DNA of 64,000 nucleotides, taken from contig NZ_OZ061318.1 of the NCBI RefSeq assembly GCF_964063345.1, forward strand, positions 3,410,001-3,474,000, written 5' to 3'. The DNA is from Pseudomonas lini. Its GTDB lineage: Bacteria > Pseudomonadota > Gammaproteobacteria > Pseudomonadales > Pseudomonadaceae. Every line of letters begins with the position of its first letter. Positions within the stretch are counted from its first letter, which is position 1. The translations under genes and the position numbers were made by a program. Of this stretch, positions 34,075 through 43,822 are shown one piece after another. The notes below the pieces were generated by a model. That model searched no databases. It was not told where the DNA came from and worked only from the letters and a program-made list of their open reading frames with translations.

Positions 34075-34958
34075 AAAAACCTTTTTTGACCCTCGGCCGC
34101 GTGGTCCTGACGCTGTTGATCGTGACCTTCGCCGTTGTCGTGGTCTGGCGCATGGTCATGTATTACATGTTCGCGCCCTGGACCCGGGACGGGCACATCC
34201 GCGCCGACATCGTGCAGATCGCCCCGGACGTGTCGGGGCTGATCCAGCAAGTGGAGGTGCGCGACAACCAATGGGTGAAACGCGGCCAAGTGCTGTTCAG
34301 CATCGATCAGGACCGTTTCAAACTGGCGCTACGCCAGGCAAAAGCGGCCGTCGCCGACCGTCAGGAAACCCTGGCCCAGGCTCAGCGCGAGGCTAAGCGT
34401 AACCGTGGCCTCGGCAATCTGGTGCCCGCCGAGCAACTGGAAGAAAGTCAGTCCCGTGTCGCGCGCGCCGAAGTGGCGTTAATGGAGGCGCAGGTGGCGG
34501 TGGACAGCGCCCAGCTCAACCTCGACCGCTCGCTGATTCGCAGCCCGGTGGATGGCTACGTCAACGACCGTGCGCCGCGTTCCCAGGAGTTCGTCACCGC
34601 CGGGCGGCCGGTGTTGTCGGTGGTGGACAGCAATTCCTTCCACATCGATGGTTATTTCGAAGAAACCAAACTGGACGGCATTCATGTCGGCCAGAGCGTC
34701 GATATTCGCGTGGTCGGCGACCGCGCCCGTCTGCGTGGGCACGTTGAGAGCATCGTCGCCGGTATCGAAGACCGCGACCGCAGCAGTGGCAGCAATCTGT
34801 TGCCCAACGTCAATCCGGCGTTCAGCTGGGTGCGGCTGGCGCAGCGGATTCCGGTGCGTATCGCCTTCGACGAGGTGCCAGCGGACTTCCGCATGATTGC
34901 CGGCCGCACGGCCACGGTGTCGATCATCGACGATCAAGCCCGGGAGCCGGCGCAATGA
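34071..34958 (+). CDS. HlyD-family periplasmic adaptor (AaeA-like)
   Basis: A 295-residue membrane fusion protein with an N-terminal anchor (residues ~8-30), a lipoyl domain split around a helical hairpin (IVQIAPDVSGLIQQVEVRDN; LNLDRSLIRSPVDGYVNDRA) and a beta-barrel with the family motif DSNSFHIDGYFEETKL. It links the FUSC-type inner-membrane protein to the outer-membrane factor encoded next. This is the same composition as AaeA in the aromatic carboxylic acid efflux system. Confidence 0.9.
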   Translation: MKKPFLTLGRVVLTLLIVTFAVVVVWRMVMYYMFAPWTRDGHIRADIVQIAPDVSGLIQQVEVRDNQWVKRGQVLFSIDQDRFKLALRQAKAAVADRQETLAQAQREAKRNRGLGNLVPAEQLEESQSRVARAEVALMEAQVAVDSAQLNLDRSLIRSPVDGYVNDRAPRSQEFVTAGRPVLSVVDSNSFHIDGYFEETKLDGIHVGQSVDIRVVGDRARLRGHVESIVAGIEDRDRSSGSNLLPNVNPAFSWVRLAQRIPVRIAFDEVPADFRMIAGRTATVSIIDDQAREPAQ

Positions 34959-36403
34959 GCAGGACGTCGGGTTTGGCGATGGCCGGGTTAGGGCTGTTGC
35001 TGTCGGCCTGTCAGGTGGTCGGGCCGGATTATCACTTGCCGGACGAGGCCGCCGTGCACCGTGAAGACTTTCAGGGTGATCTGGCGGTGAACGGCAAGAA
35101 TGTCGTCTCGGAACCGGTGCCCAGCGATTGGTGGCGGTTGTATCAGGATCCGCGACTGGACCAATTGGTGCAGCAGGCCATGGCCTCCAACACCAATTTG
35201 CGGGTGGCGGCGGCGAATCTTTCGCGGGCTCGCGCTCAGGTCGACGAAGCGCAGGCGGCGGGCGGTTGGAGCGGCGGCGTGAAAGTCGGTGCCCAGCGTT
35301 TGCAGGAGTCTGGCGAGGCATTCTTGCTGGCGGATAAAGTGCCGGTGGCCAACGTCGGTGACATCGGTATCACTACGTCCTATCAGTTCGACCTGTTCGG
35401 CACGTTGCAGCGCGGCATCGAAGCGGCCAAAGCCAATGCCGATGCGACCCAGGCGGCAGCGGACACCGCGCGTATCACGCTGGTGGCCGATGTGGTGCGG
35501 GCTTATACCCAAGTCTGTGCAGCCAACGAAGAGCGGGAGATCGCTCAGCATTCCCTCGATCTGCAAGCCCAGAGCACCACGCTGACCCAGCGCTTGCGCG
35601 ATGCCGGGCGCGGTGATGAAACCCAGGTCACCCGTTCACAAACCCAATTCAAATCCTTGCGCGCCGAATTGCCGCGTTATGAAGCGGCACGTCAGGCCGG
35701 ATTGTTCCGCTTATCGATGCTGCTGGCCAAACCGGTCGAGCAATTGCCGGCGGGCACCAGCGACTGCGCCGAGCTGCCAAAAATTGCGCAATTGTTGCCG
35801 GTGGGTGACGGCGCCACGTTGCTCAAGCGTCGACCCGACGTGCGGCAGGCCGAGCGCAGATTGGCGGCCGCGACGGCCGGTATCGGCATCGCAACCGGCG
35901 AGTTGTACCCGGACATCAGCATCGGCGCGACCGTTGGCTCGGTCGGGATTCTGGAAAACCTCGGTAAACCGGCGACCAATCGCTGGGGGTTCGGCCCGTT
36001 GCTGAGCTGGACCGTGCCGTCCAACGGCTCCCGCGCACGAATCCGTGAGGCCGAGGCAGCGACCCAAGGCGCGCTGGCGCATTTCGATGGCGTGGTACTC
36101 AACGCCATCCGCGAGACTCAGACCGGCCTGGCGCAATATTCTGCGCAACTTCAGCGCCGCGATGCGTTGGCAGATGCCGAGCAATCGGCGCAACTGGCGG
36201 CAGACCAGACCCACCGCTTCTTTCAGGCTGGCCGCGCGTCGTTTTTGGCGGACCTGCAAGCCACCCGCACCTACACCGACGTACGGGCGCAACTGGCTTC
36301 GGCCAACACTCAAGTCGCGATGAGCCAGATCGATTTGTTCCTGGCTTTGGGCGGCGGCTGGGAAAGCGGACGAACGCAAGGCTCACAACCCGGCAAACCC
36401 TGA
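34955..36403 (+). CDS. NodT-family outer-membrane factor lipoprotein
   Basis: A 482-residue TolC/OprM-type channel. A lipoprotein signal (GLGLLLSAC, then QVVGPDYHLP) gives Cys19 as lipid anchor; two OEP domains follow, with family signatures LLKRRPDVRQAERRLAAATA and FDLFGTLQRGIEAAKANADA. The start overlaps the adaptor stop (ATGA), making it the fifth and last gene of the MarR-controlled operon. E. coli aaeXAB has no dedicated outer-membrane factor, so this operon is a self-contained version. Confidence 0.9.
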   Translation: MSRTSGLAMAGLGLLLSACQVVGPDYHLPDEAAVHREDFQGDLAVNGKNVVSEPVPSDWWRLYQDPRLDQLVQQAMASNTNLRVAAANLSRARAQVDEAQAAGGWSGGVKVGAQRLQESGEAFLLADKVPVANVGDIGITTSYQFDLFGTLQRGIEAAKANADATQAAADTARITLVADVVRAYTQVCAANEEREIAQHSLDLQAQSTTLTQRLRDAGRGDETQVTRSQTQFKSLRAELPRYEAARQAGLFRLSMLLAKPVEQLPAGTSDCAELPKIAQLLPVGDGATLLKRRPDVRQAERRLAAATAGIGIATGELYPDISIGATVGSVGILENLGKPATNRWGFGPLLSWTVPSNGSRARIREAEAATQGALAHFDGVVLNAIRETQTGLAQYSAQLQRRDALADAEQSAQLAADQTHRFFQAGRASFLADLQATRTYTDVRAQLASANTQVAMSQIDLFLALGGGWESGRTQGSQPGKP

Positions 36404-36484
36404 GGCCGTTGCTATGCTTTGAGTTGATGGGGGCGCGCGGCGAACCCATCGATCAAGGCTTGCGTTGGTCATGGGGATCTAATA

Positions 36485-37120
36485 ATGAAAAACCCTTATG
36501 CTCCCGGCTTCTGGTGCGCCATTGCGGCATTGGTTTTGCTGTCGGCCACCTATTTCTACGGCGTCATGCTCGCCCACCAGCTCGACACGGCGCTGATATT
36601 CCTCGACAGCGCGGCGGCGTTGATCGCCGCGATGGCTATCGTGGTGGTCGCCTGGGCTTCATTACAGGGCCAGCGCATCAAGAAACGACAACTCGAACAA
36701 GGCAAGATTCTGGTGCAGATCTGGGACACCAAAGTGGCTTTGCGTCGCGTCGAAACGGTGTTCGACCGGTATTTCTGGGGCAGTTACTGGCAACCGGGGC
36801 GCACGTTCCAGGAAGTCATGGGCGAACTCACCGGTACGCCGCTGGAAAAAAGCCTCGAAACCTTGAAAAAACAATGCCTGGCGCTGGATAAGCAAGTGGC
36901 CGACGAGGGGTGGCACTGGCTCAACAATGCGCGAGAGCTGTCCGATGTCGCCAACGCCATGGCCCGTGAACGCTATCAGCTGGATTTCTGCGACCCGCGC
37001 GCGGAAGTGACCGGCGGGGCGGTGATCAATCGGGATTTTGAAGTGCTGGTGTATACGTGGACAGCGCGGCTGAAGAGTTTTGATCATCAGCTTGATGAAA
37101 TTGAAGTGCAGTATTCGTGA
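36485..37120 (+). CDS. Predicted two-helix membrane protein of unknown function
   Basis: A 211-residue protein with two N-terminal membrane helices (FWCAIAALVLLSATYFYGVM; LIFLDSAAALIAAMAIVVVA) and a ~155-residue cytoplasmic, helical, charged domain (KKRQLEQGKILVQIWDTKVA onwards). I do not recognise the family. The 80-base gap after the efflux operon has no clear promoter. It ends just before a REPIN. It may be a small Pseudomonas-specific membrane protein. Confidence 0.75.
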   Translation: MKNPYAPGFWCAIAALVLLSATYFYGVMLAHQLDTALIFLDSAAALIAAMAIVVVAWASLQGQRIKKRQLEQGKILVQIWDTKVALRRVETVFDRYFWGSYWQPGRTFQEVMGELTGTPLEKSLETLKKQCLALDKQVADEGWHWLNNARELSDVANAMARERYQLDFCDPRAEVTGGAVINRDFEVLVYTWTARLKSFDHQLDEIEVQYS

Positions 37121-37141
37121 ATTGAGGTTGGCTGGACTGAC

Positions 37142-37211
37142 GCCATCGCGGGCAAGCCCGCTCCCACAGGTTCAGCGCAATCCTTGTGGGAGCGGGCTTG
37201 CCCGCGATGGC
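37142..37211. repeat. REPIN (family A, compact)
   Basis: Inverted arms GCCATCGCGGGCAAGCCCGC and its complement with a ~14-base centre, shortly after the preceding stop. Confidence 0.92.
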
Positions 37212-37401
37212 AATCTTACAGCCGCCGAAACTCTCGCCCCTTCTACGCGGTCCATGGACACTCTTTCACCTTTAATCATTGGGCCGCTTTGCGGCGCAAA
37301 TGCTAATCTCCATCCCACTTTTAGCGCAGTCGTGACCGCAACCCGTCATGGGTTCAGGGAAGACGACCACACTTTCAACAACGGACATTGACGGGTACTT
37401 C

Positions 37402-38913
37402 ATGAATAAATCAGCAGGCGTGCTTCTAGGAATTGTCGTGGCCATCGGTGCAATCAGTGCCGGCGGTGCGTGGTACACCGGCAGCAAACTCGATGGGGTG
37501 CTGAACACCTCGATCGCCGACGCCAACAAAGAGCTGCAAGCCGCGCTGGCTGGTTCCAACGGTACGGCGTCGCTGGAGCTGGTGTCGCTGGACCGCCATG
37601 TGTTCAGCAGCACCGCGCACTACCGCCTCAAGGGCGAAGGCGAGATGTTTGGTGAAGCGCCGGTCGAGTTGCTGTTCGTCGACCGTATCGAACACGGTCC
37701 GCTGCCGTTCTCGCGTCTGGTATCGCTGAAATGGTTGCCGGTCCTGGCCACCAGTCACTACGAGTTGGAAAAGACCCCACTGACCGAGAAGTGGTTCGCG
37801 GCCGCCAAGGACCATTCCCCGGTCAAAGGCGTGGTCAACATCGGCTACGACAACTCCACCAAGGGCACCCTCGAATTTCTGCCGCTGGAAGCAGCATTGG
37901 ATGACAAGTCCAATCTGACGTTCTCCGGATTGAAACTCGACGTGGCTGCCAGCGCCCAGGCGCAAAAGGTCAAGGCTGACGGTTACATGGACAGCCTGAA
38001 GCTGACCACCGTGGCCGAAGATCAGACCCCGGTGCAGGTCGAACTCAACGGCTTGACCCTGGCCAGTAACCTGAACAAAAGCACCTACGGCTATTACGTC
38101 GGCGACAACACCCTCGAGCTGACCAACAGCAAAACCACCTTTGGTCCCAAGCAATCGGTACTCGGTTTCAAGAATTTTGAAATGAAGAACAAGACCGAGG
38201 AGTCGGGCACTAATGCTTCGGGGCGTGCCGATTACAAGGTCGGTGAAGTGTCCTTGAACGGCAAGGTTATCGGTTCCGCGCAGATGGCCATGAGCCTGAA
38301 AAACCTCGACATCCCGTCAACGATGTCGCTGATGCAGATCTACCAGACCAAACTGCAACCGTACGAAAAGGCCGCCACTGAAGCTGCTGCCGCTGGTCTA
38401 CCGGCGCCGGAGCTGAACCTGACGCCGGCCGAAGAGGCGCAAGTCAAAATCGGCCTGGAGAAACTGCTGGCCGCCGGCCCGCAGGTGGCCCTGGAAAACC
38501 TGTCGTTCAACACCAGCAACGGCGAAAGCCGCGCCAACCTGGTGCTGGACCTGACCAAACCGCAGTCCATGGACCTGCCGCCAGACCAGTTGGTCAAGCA
38601 ATTGATCGCGCTGCTGGACTTCAACGTACTGGTGTCCAAGCCAATGCTGGTTGATGTGCTCACCGTGCAGTCGCAAATCGACGGCCAGACCGACGCCAAG
38701 CTCATTGCCGATCAGGCGAGTGCAACCGCCGACATGTTCGGCAGCATGGCGGTCGGCACGCAACTGGCGAAACTGGACGGTAACAACGTCGTCACCAAAC
38801 TGCACTACGCCAATAATCAGGTGGACTTCAACGGCCAGAAAATGACCCTGGAGGAGTTTGTCGGCTTCGTAATGAGCAAACTCGGCGGCACTGGCGACGT
38901 CACCATCCAGTAA
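37402..38913 (+). CDS. DUF945/YdgA-like protein
   Basis: A 503-residue protein with an N-terminal hydrophobic helix (AGVLLGIVVAIGAISAGGAW) and a long beta-rich periplasmic body, as in the YdgA/DUF945 family (YTGSKLDGVLNTSIADANKE; HYELEKTPLTEKW; GLEKLLAAGPQVALENLSF). ATG 37402 is preferred; the in-frame extension back to 37348 lacks family similarity. Family members are anchored to the inner membrane and their role is not settled. It is monocistronic with a strong terminator downstream. Confidence 0.85.
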   Translation: MNKSAGVLLGIVVAIGAISAGGAWYTGSKLDGVLNTSIADANKELQAALAGSNGTASLELVSLDRHVFSSTAHYRLKGEGEMFGEAPVELLFVDRIEHGPLPFSRLVSLKWLPVLATSHYELEKTPLTEKWFAAAKDHSPVKGVVNIGYDNSTKGTLEFLPLEAALDDKSNLTFSGLKLDVAASAQAQKVKADGYMDSLKLTTVAEDQTPVQVELNGLTLASNLNKSTYGYYVGDNTLELTNSKTTFGPKQSVLGFKNFEMKNKTEESGTNASGRADYKVGEVSLNGKVIGSAQMAMSLKNLDIPSTMSLMQIYQTKLQPYEKAATEAAAAGLPAPELNLTPAEEAQVKIGLEKLLAAGPQVALENLSFNTSNGESRANLVLDLTKPQSMDLPPDQLVKQLIALLDFNVLVSKPMLVDVLTVQSQIDGQTDAKLIADQASATADMFGSMAVGTQLAKLDGNNVVTKLHYANNQVDFNGQKMTLEEFVGFVMSKLGGTGDVTIQ

Positions 38914-38931
38914 AACCGCAGGCTTGCGCGC

Positions 38932-38970
38932 AACGCCCGGCCTCTGCAACACGCAGACGTCGGGCGTTTT
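38932..38970 (+). terminator. Intrinsic terminator after DUF945 gene
   Basis: The outer stem AACGCCCG / CGGGCGTT encloses an inner stem TCTGC/GCAGA and is followed by a short T-run (TTTT). Confidence 0.8.
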
Positions 38971-39037
38971 GCTGTCTGGGGTTTTGAAACGAGGAGAGGG
39001 GGAGGAGGTTCCAATGCCAGTCAATCAAGGCACGGAA

Positions 39038-39131
39038 CCTGTGGGAGCGGGCTTGCCCGCGATGAGGTCGTGTCAGTCGATAGAGATGTGAGCTGATAGA
39101 TCGCTATCGCGGGCAAGCCCGCTCCCACAGG
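39038..39131. repeat. REPIN (family A)
   Basis: Inverted arms CCTGTGGGAGCGGGCTTGCC and its complement ending CCCACAGG, with a ~48-base centre. It lies in the 417-base gap before pgaA. Confidence 0.92.
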
Positions 39132-39184
39132 TGTCTGCGTTTGGCTGACTGGCATTGAAGAAGGGCCCCAACGTCAGGAATCTG

Positions 39185-39228
39185 AATAATTATTGTGTTC
39201 TGAATAGTCGACTACGCTTGCATGCAAG
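39185..39228. promoter_or_regulatory. Palindromes in the pga upstream region
   Basis: Two perfect palindromes, AATAATTATT (39185-39194) and CTTGCATGCAAG (39217-39228), lie about 100 bases before pgaA in an AT-rich pocket. They are candidate binding sites for a regulator of the exopolysaccharide operon. No promoter hexamers are assigned. Confidence 0.4.
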
Positions 39229-39330
39229 ACTATGTCGATAAAGCTTGGCTGGGTCTTTCGACCTGGCTTTTCTCGTTACGAATGGGCAAGGGACATTGCG
39301 ACCCGGCTAGCCATGTAAGGATGCTGACGA

Positions 39331-41811
39331 ATGCCGTGTTTTGCTGGTCCCTTTATTCATCGTGGGTTGCGCCCCTTGTTTCGCGTTGCGCTCTGCGGTC
39401 AGTTGCTGTGGCCGATGCCGGCGCTCGCCGACACCCCCTACGACCAAATGGTTCGCGATGCCCGGGCCGGCAATTACACGCCTGCGCTGACCGCGTTGCG
39501 TCAGGTGCCGGTAAGCCAGGCCACCACCGGCCAGATCAGCGATCACCTGCAGATCGCCAGCTGGGCTGGGCTGGATGCCGAAGTGGTCCAGGTCTATGAA
39601 ACCCAGGGGCACAATCGGGCGTTGCCGGTTCAGGCCCTGACCGCCACCGCGCGCGCCTATCGCAACCTCAAGCGCTGGGACTCGGCGACCCAGGTGTACA
39701 ACAAGGCCCTGGCCCTTGAACCGCAAAATGCCGATCTACAACTGGGGTTGGCGATGACCCAGGCCGACGCCGGTAAACCTGACGAGGCGGTTGCCCGCGC
39801 CAGGGCGCTGGTGGCGGCGAAACCGGATGATCCTTCCCGCCGCCTGGCCTTGGCCTACGCCTTGACCCGCGCCGGTGCCACCTACGACGCATTGTTTGAA
39901 TACGACCAGGCCTTCATCCGCGCCGGCAGCAAGCCCGACGTCGCTCGGGAATACGTGATTGCCTTGCAACGCGCCCGTTTGCCGGAACCGGCCTTGCGCC
40001 TGGCGCGTCAGCGACCGGGGTTGCTGGATCCGGTCACGCTGCGACGTCTTGAAGGTGATCTGGCCGCAGAGCGCGTGCGGTTGGCCGAGCTGGCCACTCG
40101 TAGCGAAAAAGAACGTTATGTGATCGCTGATCGGGCGTTGGCCGATTACGACCAGTTGCTGGCGACCTGGACGCCGGATCCTCAGGCCCACGATGACGTC
40201 ATCCGCTGGCGAATCGACCGCATGGGCGCCCTCAAGGCCCGTGCGCGCACCGCCGATGTGATCGTCGAATACCAGAAGTTGCTCGCCGAAGGCGTGAAGA
40301 TTCCGACCTACGCCCTGCGTTGGGTGGCGTCGTCCTATCTGGACCAGCGTCAGCCAGAAATCGCCACCGATGTGTATCGTCAGGTGCTGGTGGCGCCGGA
40401 TGCCGATGTCGGCGACCGCCTGGAAGACAGCACCGCGCTCTATTACGCCTTGCTCGAAAGCGATAAGGCCGATGAAGCGCGTCAGATCGCCGAAGACCTG
40501 GCCAAGACTCAGAAACCGCGCGTCGAGCTCAAGGGTTTGCCGGTGGGCAATCCCAACGATGAATGGATGGACGCGCAGCAACTCGCTGCCCAGGCCGGCA
40601 CCTACGGCGCTGACCTGCCGTCGGGCGAGCAGCGTTTGCAGACGCTGGTGGAGCAGGCGCCCGGCAACCTCGGCCTGCGTCTGGCCCAGGCCGATTTGTA
40701 CCTGGCCCGGGACTGGCCACGACGCGCCGAGAATCAGCTCAAGGAAGCCGAGAGCATGGCGCCGCGGGACATCGGCCTGGAAATTGCGCAAGGCCACACC
40801 GCCATGGATCTGCAGGAATGGCGGCAGATGGATGCGCTGACCGACGATGTGGTCGCGCGCTATCCGAACAACCGTCAGGTCCAGCGTTTGCAGCGTCAGC
40901 GTGCAGTCCATGACATGGCCGAGCTGCGGGTGGAGGCCTATGGCGGCAAGAGTTATGGCGGGGGCAACGGCGACGCCGGGGCGGTCAACGGCAGTCGCGA
41001 TTTCGGCATCGAAACCACGCTGTACAGTCCACCCATCGATGAAGACTGGCGCGTGTTCGCCGGTGCCGGTTACGCCACCGGCGACTTCCAGGAAGGCACC
41101 GGCCACCATCGTTTTCAGCGCGTCGGGCTTGAGCGTCGAACCCGCGACATGACCCTGGAAGCGGAAGTCTCCAACCATTCCTACGGTTTCGGTGACAAAC
41201 AGGGCGCTCGCCTGGCGATTGCCCGAGACATCGACGATCACTGGCAGTACGGCGGCAGCCTCGAATACCTGTCGGCGCAGACGCCGCTGCGGGCCTTGAA
41301 CAGCGACATTACCGCCAATGGCGGCAGCGGCTTCATCCGTTGGCGCGCCAATGAGAGCCGAGAGTGGAGACTGGCGGTCAGCCCCTCGCACTTCAGCGAT
41401 GGCAACAATCGTGTCGAAGCCTTGCTCACCGGTCGCGAGGGTGTTTATCGCGCGCCTGGACTGCAGGTCGACCTCGGCCTGGAGGTCGGCACCAGCCATA
41501 ACTCCAGCTCCAGCGACGTGCCGTACTTCAACCCCAAATCCGACTTCAGCGTGCTGCCGACGGTGAACGTCAACCACGTGCTCTATCACCGCTACGAAAC
41601 CTCCTGGAGTCAGCAGTTCCAGGCGGGTGCGGGCACCTACAGCCAGCGTGATCACGGGACCGGCGGCGTCGGCCTGCTGGGTTACGGCCAGCGCTACAGC
41701 TGGAACGATGTATTGGAGGTGGGCGGCCTGCTGAGCGTGATCAACCGGCCTTATGACGGCGACCGCGAAACCGATCTGCGCCTGCTCGTCGACCTCACTT
41801 ACCGCTTCTAG
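39331..41811 (+). CDS. pgaA: PgaA outer-membrane porin for poly-N-acetylglucosamine export
   Basis: An 826-residue protein. A signal peptide ends near residue 33 (LLWPMPALA before DTPYD). A long periplasmic TPR superhelix follows (NLKRWDSATQVYNKALALEP; NADLQLGLAMTQADAGKPDE), then a C-terminal beta-barrel of ~300 residues that ends in an aromatic residue (LRLLVDLTYRF). This is the PgaA plan: TPR for partially deacetylated polymer and a barrel for export. AAGGA (39317-39321) precedes ATG 39331. It is the first gene of pgaABCD, with a 12-base gap to pgaB. Confidence 0.92.
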   Translation: MPCFAGPFIHRGLRPLFRVALCGQLLWPMPALADTPYDQMVRDARAGNYTPALTALRQVPVSQATTGQISDHLQIASWAGLDAEVVQVYETQGHNRALPVQALTATARAYRNLKRWDSATQVYNKALALEPQNADLQLGLAMTQADAGKPDEAVARARALVAAKPDDPSRRLALAYALTRAGATYDALFEYDQAFIRAGSKPDVAREYVIALQRARLPEPALRLARQRPGLLDPVTLRRLEGDLAAERVRLAELATRSEKERYVIADRALADYDQLLATWTPDPQAHDDVIRWRIDRMGALKARARTADVIVEYQKLLAEGVKIPTYALRWVASSYLDQRQPEIATDVYRQVLVAPDADVGDRLEDSTALYYALLESDKADEARQIAEDLAKTQKPRVELKGLPVGNPNDEWMDAQQLAAQAGTYGADLPSGEQRLQTLVEQAPGNLGLRLAQADLYLARDWPRRAENQLKEAESMAPRDIGLEIAQGHTAMDLQEWRQMDALTDDVVARYPNNRQVQRLQRQRAVHDMAELRVEAYGGKSYGGGNGDAGAVNGSRDFGIETTLYSPPIDEDWRVFAGAGYATGDFQEGTGHHRFQRVGLERRTRDMTLEAEVSNHSYGFGDKQGARLAIARDIDDHWQYGGSLEYLSAQTPLRALNSDITANGGSGFIRWRANESREWRLAVSPSHFSDGNNRVEALLTGREGVYRAPGLQVDLGLEVGTSHNSSSSDVPYFNPKSDFSVLPTVNVNHVLYHRYETSWSQQFQAGAGTYSQRDHGTGGVGLLGYGQRYSWNDVLEVGGLLSVINRPYDGDRETDLRLLVDLTYRF

Positions 41812-41823
41812 AAGAGTTTGAAG

Positions 41824-43821
41824 ATGCCTTTTATTTCGCGTTTCATCCTTCTGCTGGGAGCGCTGTTGATCAGCGCCTGCGCCCAGCAAGCCCCGGCCTT
41901 CGCACCGCCGTCCGAACGCCCGGTGTCGGCCAATGAAAAGCCGTGGCCGAAAAACCACGTACTCGGGATCGCTTACCACGATGTCGAAGACCGCGACCCC
42001 GATCAGGCGGTAGTGGCCGTGCGCACCGAGCGCATGATCGAGCAACTGGCGTGGCTGCGGGAGAACAACTACAAGCCGGTTACCGTCGACCAAGTCCTGG
42101 CGGCTCGCAACGGCGGCCCTGAACTACCGCCCCGGGCGATCATGCTGAGTTTCGATGACGGTTATTCGAGCTTCTACACCCGCGTGTTGCCAGTGCTGCG
42201 CGCCTATAACTGGCATGCCTTGCTGGCGCCGGTGGGGACGTGGATCGATACGCCGCTGAACCAGCCAGTGGATTTCGCCGGTACACCGCGCAAGCGTTCG
42301 GACTTCCTGACCTGGGAACAGATTCGCGAGATTTCCCGATCCGGCCTGGTGGAAATCGCCGCCCACACCGACGCCAGCCACAAAGGCGTATTGGCCAACC
42401 CGCAAGGCAACCTGCAGCCGGCGGCCGCGACCCGGCGCTATGACGCTGTTAACGGACGCTATGAAACCGAAGCCCAATTCCAGGCCCGGATGCGCGCCGA
42501 TGTGGCGGCCATCTCGGAGAAAATCCGCAAGGTCACCGGTTACAAACCGCGTGTCTGGGTCTGGCCATACGGCGCGGCGGACGGCACCTCACTGCAAGTG
42601 GTCAACGAACAGGGTTATCAGATGGCCCTGACCCTGGAAGATGGCCTCGATGCCCTCGACAATTTGATGAGCAGCCCGCGCTTTTTGGTGGCTTCGGATC
42701 CGAATGGTGAACGCTTTGCCAACAGCATCGTCTCGGTGCAGACCGAATCACCGATGCGTGTGGTGCATGTGGACCTGGACAACGTCTACGACAAGGATCC
42801 GGCCCAACAGGAAATCAACCTCGGCAAACTGATCCAGCGCATGGCCGACATGGGCGCCAACACGGTGTTCCTGCAAGCTTTCGCCGACCCAGCGGGTGAT
42901 GGCCTGGTGCGCTCGCTGTACTTCCCTAACCGGCACCTGCCGATGCGCGCCGATATCTTCGACCGCGTAGCCTGGCAGTTGCGCACCCGGGCTCAGGTCA
43001 AAGTCTATGCCTGGATGCCGGTGCTGAGTTTTGCCCTCGATTCGAAGCTGCCACGAGTCACTCGCTGGGACCCGAAAACCGCTACCACCTCGATCGATCC
43101 GGACCAGTACAAGCGCTTGTCGCCATTCGATCCGAACGTGCGGCGCATCATCGGTGAAATCTACGAAGACATGGCACGCCTGACCTCGGTCGACGGCATC
43201 CTCTATCACGATGACGCGATATTGTCGGACTTCGAAGACGCCGGGCCCGAAGCCCTGAAAGTCTATGCCGCCAACGGTCTGCCCGGTTCGGTTGCCACCC
43301 TGCGCGACGATCCAGCCATGCTGCAACGCTGGACGCGATTCAAGAGCCGCTACCTGATCGATTTCACTCACGAACTGACCGCCAAGGTTCGCGCCATTCG
43401 TGGCCCGCAAGTGAAAACGGCGCGCAATATTTTCGCCGAACCAATGCTCAACCCCGAGAGCGAAGCCTGGTTCGCGCAGAACCTCGACGATTTCCTGGGT
43501 GCCTACGACTGGACCGCGCCAATGGCCATGCCACTCATGGAAAAACAGAGCCGCCAGAAATCCGGCCCTTGGCTCGAAACGCTGGTGGCGACGGTGAAAT
43601 CGCGCCCCGGCGCACTCGACCGCACGGTGTTCGAATTGCAGGCCCGTGACTGGACGAAAAAAGCCGACGCCGACATCGGCGGCGAACAGTTGGCTGACTG
43701 GATGGGCCGTCTCAAGCGTCAGGGCGCCACCAGTTTCGGCTACTACCCGGACAACTTCCTCGAGAACCAGCCGGATCTGAAAACCGTGCGGCCCGCGCTC
43801 TCCAACAAGTGGAATCCATAA
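41824..43821 (+). CDS. pgaB: PgaB poly-N-acetylglucosamine N-deacetylase lipoprotein
   Basis: A 665-residue periplasmic lipoprotein (LLISAC, Cys19). The NodB/CE4 deacetylase domain has its catalytic and metal residues in [11 protein letters not shown] (Asp111, Asp112) and [10 protein letters not shown] (His181, His186). The C-terminal half (from ~residue 300, [17 protein letters not shown]) is the GH153-like hydrolase domain that binds and cleaves the polymer. It partially deacetylates PNAG so that PgaA can export it. ATG 41824 is used, behind GAAGAG. Complete, with normal two-domain length. Confidence 0.93.
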   Translation: MPFISRFILLLGALLISACAQQAPAFAPPSERPVSANEKPWPKNHVLGIAYHDVEDRDPDQAVVAVRTERMIEQLAWLRENNYKPVTVDQVLAARNGGPELPPRAIMLSFDDGYSSFYTRVLPVLRAYNWHALLAPVGTWIDTPLNQPVDFAGTPRKRSDFLTWEQIREISRSGLVEIAAHTDASHKGVLANPQGNLQPAAATRRYDAVNGRYETEAQFQARMRADVAAISEKIRKVTGYKPRVWVWPYGAADGTSLQVVNEQGYQMALTLEDGLDALDNLMSSPRFLVASDPNGERFANSIVSVQTESPMRVVHVDLDNVYDKDPAQQEINLGKLIQRMADMGANTVFLQAFADPAGDGLVRSLYFPNRHLPMRADIFDRVAWQLRTRAQVKVYAWMPVLSFALDSKLPRVTRWDPKTATTSIDPDQYKRLSPFDPNVRRIIGEIYEDMARLTSVDGILYHDDAILSDFEDAGPEALKVYAANGLPGSVATLRDDPAMLQRWTRFKSRYLIDFTHELTAKVRAIRGPQVKTARNIFAEPMLNPESEAWFAQNLDDFLGAYDWTAPMAMPLMEKQSRQKSGPWLETLVATVKSRPGALDRTVFELQARDWTKKADADIGGEQLADWMGRLKRQGATSFGYYPDNFLENQPDLKTVRPALSNKWNP

Positions 43822-43822
43822 C

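Noticed and set aside
39222..39599. Short + strand frame starting ahead of pgaA and overlapping its start
   Set aside because: No ribosome site before its ATG, it overlaps the pgaA signal-peptide coding region in another phase, and the later part has the composition of a shadow frame.
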